From Xylocopilactobacillus apicola (GTDB taxonomy: Bacteria; Bacillota; Bacilli; Lactobacillales; Lactobacillaceae), in contig NZ_AP026802.1 in the NCBI RefSeq assembly GCF_033095985.1, forward strand, positions 1,674,001-1,738,000: DNA of 64,000 nucleotides, written 5' to 3'. Shown piece by piece: positions 59,927-64,000 of the stretch. Made by a program: the position numbers and the translations under genes. Every line of letters starts with the position of its first letter. Position 1 is the first letter of the stretch. Below the pieces are notes generated by a model that saw nothing but the letters and a program-made list of their open reading frames with translations, made no database searches and was not told the origin of the DNA.

Positions 59927-61597
59927 CTAATCTTTCAATTCAACTAAATTCATGTCGTACATACTTCCTGGATTAAGAGTCATATTCTTAACTCGCTTGT
60001 TAGTCATCCAAGCTTCGCCTAATTGATAAAGAGGCGCTACTCCTTGTTCCTCATTGAGAATATCTTGAGCGTCCATCATATCTTTCCAGCGTTTGGTTGG
60101 GTTATTAGCATCATCAGTCAGGCTCTTATCAACTAACGCATCGAATTTCTCGTTCTCCCATTTCCCAACGTTATAACTAGAATCTTTTGTAACTAATGTT
60201 AAGAAGTTGATCGGATCTGGAAAATCAGCATTCCAAGCATATACTACTAAATCAAAATCACCAGATTTTGCACGAGTAAGACGACTCTTGAATGGAACGT
60301 TACTTAAGGTCAGTTTCAAACCAGGTAATTTCTCTAATTGGTTTTGAAGAAATTCACTTTGTTTCTTAGCATTGTCTGTATCATCACCTAGTAAAACTAA
60401 ATTAAAAGTTTTACCAGTGTTGCCAGTTTCTTTTAATCCTTTTTCCCAAAGTTTCTTAGCTTCTGCGGGATCGTATTTTGTATACTTGTCGCCTGTCGAG
60501 CTGGTTTCTTTAACAAAATCTTTGGTCTTATCGTTAGGGTCAAATGCAATATTGCTTGCAACAATTGAATTATTGACTGTAGATCCGTCACCAAGAACTT
60601 TACTCGTTAACTGCTTACGATTAACTGACATTGAAAGTGCACGACGAACATTAGCGTTTTTGAAAATTTCATTTTTCTGCTGATTAGCTGACAAATAGAA
60701 AGTTGAACTCTTCTTAGTAATGCCATAACCATCTGAGCCTTTCATCTGTTTAGCAGTATCTCCTGTCAAAAGCGCCCGGTCCAATTTGTTAGACTGATAT
60801 AAGTTAACAGCAGTTGTCGGATCTTTAACTACTTGGTATTGGATTTTCTTGACATTAACACTCTTGGCATTCCAATAACTATCATTTTTTTCTTCAGTCC
60901 AACTATTGTCAGAACCTTTCCAGTTAACTAATTTATAAGGTCCGTTGAACACTAAAGTATCTGAATTAGTCCCGTACTGCTTGCCCCATTTATTGACTGT
61001 TTTTTCGTTTTGGGGGAAGAAGAAAGCTGCACTCATTAATTGACTAAAATAAGGAATTGGCTTTTCTAAAGTTACCTCAAAAGTATGATCATCAATTGCT
61101 TTGACCCCAAGAGAATCGACTGGTTTCTTCCCGGCAGTGATATCTTTTGCGTTAGCAATTCCTTCGTAGATATACGCATATTGAGATTTAGTTTCAGGAT
61201 TAACAGTTCGTTTCCAAGCAAAAACAAAATCGTTTGCTGTCACTGGATCACCATTACTCCACTTGGCATCCTTACGTAAAGGAAAAGTATAAGTCAAACC
61301 ATTATTCGTTGGTTTAACAACTTTAGTCGCAATTGCTGGTGCGATTGTTTTCCCCTTATAGCGATAAAGACCATCCATCACATTGTTAAGATTTTGGGAA
61401 CTGATCGTATCAGTTGCCAAAGATGAATCCATCGTCGAAATAACGTCCTTTTCGGAAATTCTGAGTACGCTATTAGCATTATTACTTGTTGTTTCCTTCG
61501 TTTTACTCGAAGATGAGGAAGAAGAACTACAACCAACCAGAGCAAAGGATCCTAAGGCAATCGTCACCCCCGCAATTAGAACTTTTTTAAGTTTCAT
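59927..61597 (-). CDS. oppA: Peptide-binding lipoprotein OppA, copy 1
   Basis: 556 residues. A lipoprotein signal (IAGVTIALGSFALVGC) is followed by an SSSSSSSS linker. The SBP_bac_5 domain begins at about residue 45 (RISEKDVISTMDSSLATDTI) and has NGLTYTFPLRKDAKWSNGDP and DFVFAWKRTVNPETKSQYAY, the usual cluster of this family. It is a surface receptor that delivers oligopeptides to OppBC. It is the copy next to the permease genes, with AGGAGA upstream. It is closely similar in length and sequence to the next copy upstream. Confidence 0.94.
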   Translation of the reverse strand: MKLKKVLIAGVTIALGSFALVGCSSSSSSSSKTKETTSNNANSVLRISEKDVISTMDSSLATDTISSQNLNNVMDGLYRYKGKTIAPAIATKVVKPTNNGLTYTFPLRKDAKWSNGDPVTANDFVFAWKRTVNPETKSQYAYIYEGIANAKDITAGKKPVDSLGVKAIDDHTFEVTLEKPIPYFSQLMSAAFFFPQNEKTVNKWGKQYGTNSDTLVFNGPYKLVNWKGSDNSWTEEKNDSYWNAKSVNVKKIQYQVVKDPTTAVNLYQSNKLDRALLTGDTAKQMKGSDGYGITKKSSTFYLSANQQKNEIFKNANVRRALSMSVNRKQLTSKVLGDGSTVNNSIVASNIAFDPNDKTKDFVKETSSTGDKYTKYDPAEAKKLWEKGLKETGNTGKTFNLVLLGDDTDNAKKQSEFLQNQLEKLPGLKLTLSNVPFKSRLTRAKSGDFDLVVYAWNADFPDPINFLTLVTKDSSYNVGKWENEKFDALVDKSLTDDANNPTKRWKDMMDAQDILNEEQGVAPLYQLGEAWMTNKRVKNMTLNPGSMYDMNLVELKD

Positions 61598-61780
61598 TTT
61601 AATACTCTCCTTACATCAAAGATTTTAAAAAAATATGGATCTTTAGTTTACCGTCTTCAAAAAGAAAAATCAATATTTATTCATGTTTTTAGTCAATAAT
61701 CGGACAACTGTCTCTGGGAAATCAGATTTTTTTTTAGCCATTTCCATCCCAATATTTGTTTATACAAGTTCAAACAAACT

Positions 61781-63442
61781 TTAATTTTCTAGCTTAACTT
61801 CAGCCATGTTGTAAGTATCGCCGCCTGTTAAGACAAAATTTTTAACTTTTTTACTTGTCATCCAAGCTTCAGCTTGTTGGTAAAGTGGGAAAACTGCCTG
61901 TTGTTCATTTAAAATATCTTGTGCTGCTAACATGTCTTTCCACCGAGCACTCGGATTATTGGCATCTTCATTTAAACTTTGATTAATCAAGCTATCGTAT
62001 TTCGGCTCCTCCCATTTACCAGTATTGTAGCTAGAATCACTAGTTAACAGGGTCAAAAAATTAATTGGATCTGGAAAATCAGCGCCCCAAGCAGATACTG
62101 TCAGATCAAAATCGCCTGATTTTTGCCGAGTGGAACGAGTTTTACCGGGAACGTTACTTAAAGTAATTTTTAGACCTGGTAATTTTTCAAATTGATTTTG
62201 CAGAAATTCACTTTGCTTCTTAGAGTTATCTTGATCATCGCTTAAGAGAGTCATATTAAACGTTTTGCCCGAATTACCAGTTTCCTTTAGTCCTTCTTCC
62301 CACAATTTCTTAGCTTCGTTTGGGTCATATTTACCATAAAGGGCCGCCGTTGTACTTGTTTCTTTGACAAAGTCCTTGCTTGAGTCTTTTGGATCAAAAG
62401 CCATATTGCTTGGCATAAAAGAGCTAACTGGAACTGAACCATCACCCAAAATTTTATTAGTTAACTGCTTACGGTTGATCGATAGCGATAGCGCCCGCCG
62501 AATTTTGAGATTATTTAAAATCGGCTGTGTTTTAAGATTTGGCGTAACGTAAAGTGTGACGTTTTTCTTTGCGAGACCATAACCATCCGACCCTTTCATT
62601 TGTTTTGCAATGTCACCACTTACGAGTGCCCGATCTAGTTTGTTACTTTGATACAGATTCAAAGCAGTCGAAGGATCTTTCACAACTTGATACTGCAACT
62701 TCTTAACTTTGACTTCTTTGGCATTCCAGTAACGATCGTTTTTAACTTCGGTCCAACTATTATTAGCCCCGTTCCAATCTACTAATTTATATGGTCCGTT
62801 AAAAACCAAGGTCTTCGAGCTAGTTCCATATTTTTTGCCCCATTTTTCAACCGCTTTTTGATTTTGCGGATAGAAATTGAAAAATGTCATTAATTGGTCA
62901 AAGTAAGGAATTGGCTTTTCAAGTGTTACTTCAAGCGTATATTTATCAATTGCTTTGACGCCGAGAGAATCGACGGGCTTACTCCCTGCGTTAATTTCCT
63001 TAGCATTGGCAATGCCCTCATAAATATAGGCATATTGTGATTTGGTTTCCGGATTGACTGTCCGTTTCCAAGCAAAAACAAAATCTTCTGCAGTTACCGG
63101 ATCCCCATTACTCCATAAAGCATTTTTTCGCAATGGAAAAGTATAAGTCAAACCATTGTTGGTAGGTTTAACGATTTTGGTCGCGATGGCTGGTTCAATT
63201 TTCTTGCCTTTGTAGCGATAAAGGCCATCCATCGTGTTATTCAAGTTCTGAGAACCTGCAGCATCAGTATTCAAAGAGGAATCCATGGTTGCGATTACAT
63301 CTTTTTCTGAAATTCTAATGACACTATCATGACTATCTTTCTTGGCTGGTTGAGAACTATTAGAAGAACTGCTACAACCAGATAGTACACCCATACTTAG
63401 CAAGACTACTGTGCTTGCAATCAATAATTTTTTAGCTTTCAA
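61781..63442 (-). CDS. Peptide-binding lipoprotein OppA, copy 2
   Basis: 553 residues, paralog of copy 1 with shared RISEKDVIATMDSSLNTDA, NGLTYTFPLRKNALWSNGDP and FAWKRTVNPETKSQYAY. The signal is STVVLLSMGVLSGC with a Ser/Asn linker. Differences concentrate in the pocket part (for example the 290-320 and 500-553 regions), which may alter peptide preference. It ends 184 bases before copy 1 starts; no clear terminator is seen in that gap, which has a poly-T-rich stretch only. Confidence 0.93.
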   Translation of the reverse strand: MKAKKLLIASTVVLLSMGVLSGCSSSSNSSQPAKKDSHDSVIRISEKDVIATMDSSLNTDAAGSQNLNNTMDGLYRYKGKKIEPAIATKIVKPTNNGLTYTFPLRKNALWSNGDPVTAEDFVFAWKRTVNPETKSQYAYIYEGIANAKEINAGSKPVDSLGVKAIDKYTLEVTLEKPIPYFDQLMTFFNFYPQNQKAVEKWGKKYGTSSKTLVFNGPYKLVDWNGANNSWTEVKNDRYWNAKEVKVKKLQYQVVKDPSTALNLYQSNKLDRALVSGDIAKQMKGSDGYGLAKKNVTLYVTPNLKTQPILNNLKIRRALSLSINRKQLTNKILGDGSVPVSSFMPSNMAFDPKDSSKDFVKETSTTAALYGKYDPNEAKKLWEEGLKETGNSGKTFNMTLLSDDQDNSKKQSEFLQNQFEKLPGLKITLSNVPGKTRSTRQKSGDFDLTVSAWGADFPDPINFLTLLTSDSSYNTGKWEEPKYDSLINQSLNEDANNPSARWKDMLAAQDILNEQQAVFPLYQQAEAWMTSKKVKNFVLTGGDTYNMAEVKLEN

Positions 63443-63571
63443 TTAATATTCACCTCATTTTCAAAAGTTGTAACGAAAATATTATATTAGTTGGCGCTAA
63501 AAGTAAATGAATATTTTGATCTTAGTCATATAAAAAAGCATCAAATCATAAAAAAAATGAGACTTTACAAG

Positions 63572-64000
63572 CTATTTTTCAAATTTTACGCAAGCCATAT
63601 CATAAATACTATTTGGACAAAGGTTCATCCCTTTGAGTTTGCGATTACTCAACCACGATCCAGCAGGCTGGTAAAGTGCAATCACTGGTTGTTGTTCATT
63701 TAAGAGGTTTTGAGCCGCTAGTAAATCTTTCCAGCGAGCATCCGGTTTATTGACGTCAGTAGTGGAGCTATTCTTAATCAAAGCATCGTATTTAGCATTG
63801 CTCCATTTACCATAATTAAAAGTTGAATTTGTCGTTAATAAATCCAGAAAACTAGTCGGATCGGCAAAATCCGCTGCATTAGGCGCTGCCACTAAATCAA
63901 AATCCCCACTACTCTGGCGCATTAAACGAGTTTTGGTTGGAACGTTACTCAAAGTAATTTTCAGTCCAGGCAACTTTTCAAGCTCACTCTGTAGAAATTC
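63572..64000 (-). CDS. Peptide-binding protein OppA, copy 3 (5' part outside window)
   Basis: The last 142 or so residues of a third SBP_bac_5 protein: LPGLKITLSNVPTKTRLMRQ, ARWKDLLAAQNLLNEQQPVI and CPNSIYDMACVKFEK at the end. It corresponds to the C-terminal part of copies 1 and 2 but is more diverged (PNAADFADPTSFLDLL against NADFPDPINFLTLV). The remainder lies beyond the right edge. About 130 bases separate it from copy 2. Confidence 0.88.
   Translation of the reverse strand, partial: EFLQSELEKLPGLKITLSNVPTKTRLMRQSSGDFDLVAAPNAADFADPTSFLDLLTTNSTFNYGKWSNAKYDALIKNSSTTDVNKPDARWKDLLAAQNLLNEQQPVIALYQPAGSWLSNRKLKGMNLCPNSIYDMACVKFEK

Overview
The window is AT-rich, gene-dense Gram-positive DNA with strong AGGAG-type ribosome binding sites, TTG and GTG starts, cre-like sites, a PTS permease, lipoprotein signal peptides, WxL-like surface proteins and three ECF sigma/anti-sigma pairs. 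This points to the Lactobacillaceae (Lactobacillales). I cannot name the genus from the sequence.

Layout. 0-1 kb: the start of a TetR regulator and a Phd/YefM antitoxin with a broken YoeB-type toxin. 1-5.3 kb: glycyl radical enzyme (GRE) locus 1, with the GRE, a DeoR regulator and a divergent activase. 5.3-11.3 kb: a DUF2974 hydrolase, ApbE flavin transferase, two flavin reductases (one fused to a covalent-FMN/FAD ene-reductase-like protein) and a lipoprotein. 11.4-19.3 kb: GRE locus 2, with a ROK sugar kinase (nonsense-interrupted), a fructose-type PTS EIIC, activase, GRE, DeoR and SorC regulators and an FSA-type transaldolase. This set resembles the E. coli ybiW-ybiY-fsaA and pflD-pflC-frw-talC loci and suggests anaerobic, radical-based use of a (deoxy/anhydro) sugar phosphate. 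19.3-27.9 kb: an aromatic amino acid operon read leftwards (MFS, aroC, a small PDT-like protein, aroA, broken tyrA, aroK, two tandem YdiB-like dehydrogenases, aroD). It is preceded by a leader with a Tyr/Phe-rich leader peptide and mutually exclusive hairpins, i.e. a probable attenuator.

27.9-45.3 kb: an envelope/surface region with lipoproteins, two large lectin/BspA-repeat/WxL-like proteins, and three tandem ECF sigma/anti-sigma operons. The three operons share one promoter-like motif at identical spacing. The anti-sigma sensor domain is repeated, and also occurs as separate, partly decayed genes. An IS110-type transposase remnant lies at the edge. 45.4-49.6 kb: flavodoxin-fold proteins and alpha/beta hydrolases, including a predicted secreted flavodoxin-like protein with wall-binding repeats and no canonical start codon. 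49.6-51.5 kb: a decayed MazF-like toxin with an intact-looking antitoxin, a 37-bp tandem repeat and small unknown genes. 51.7-55.5 kb: a third surface protein, put out of frame by a G10 tract just after its signal peptide (phase-variation candidate). 55.9-64 kb: an oligopeptide ABC transporter (oppFDCB) with three tandem binding proteins, the third cut by the window edge.

The window has many broken genes (two toxins, tyrA, ROK kinase, two envelope genes, one surface protein). Several breaks sit in homopolymers, so true decay, phase variation and sequencing error must be separated by re-reading these sites.
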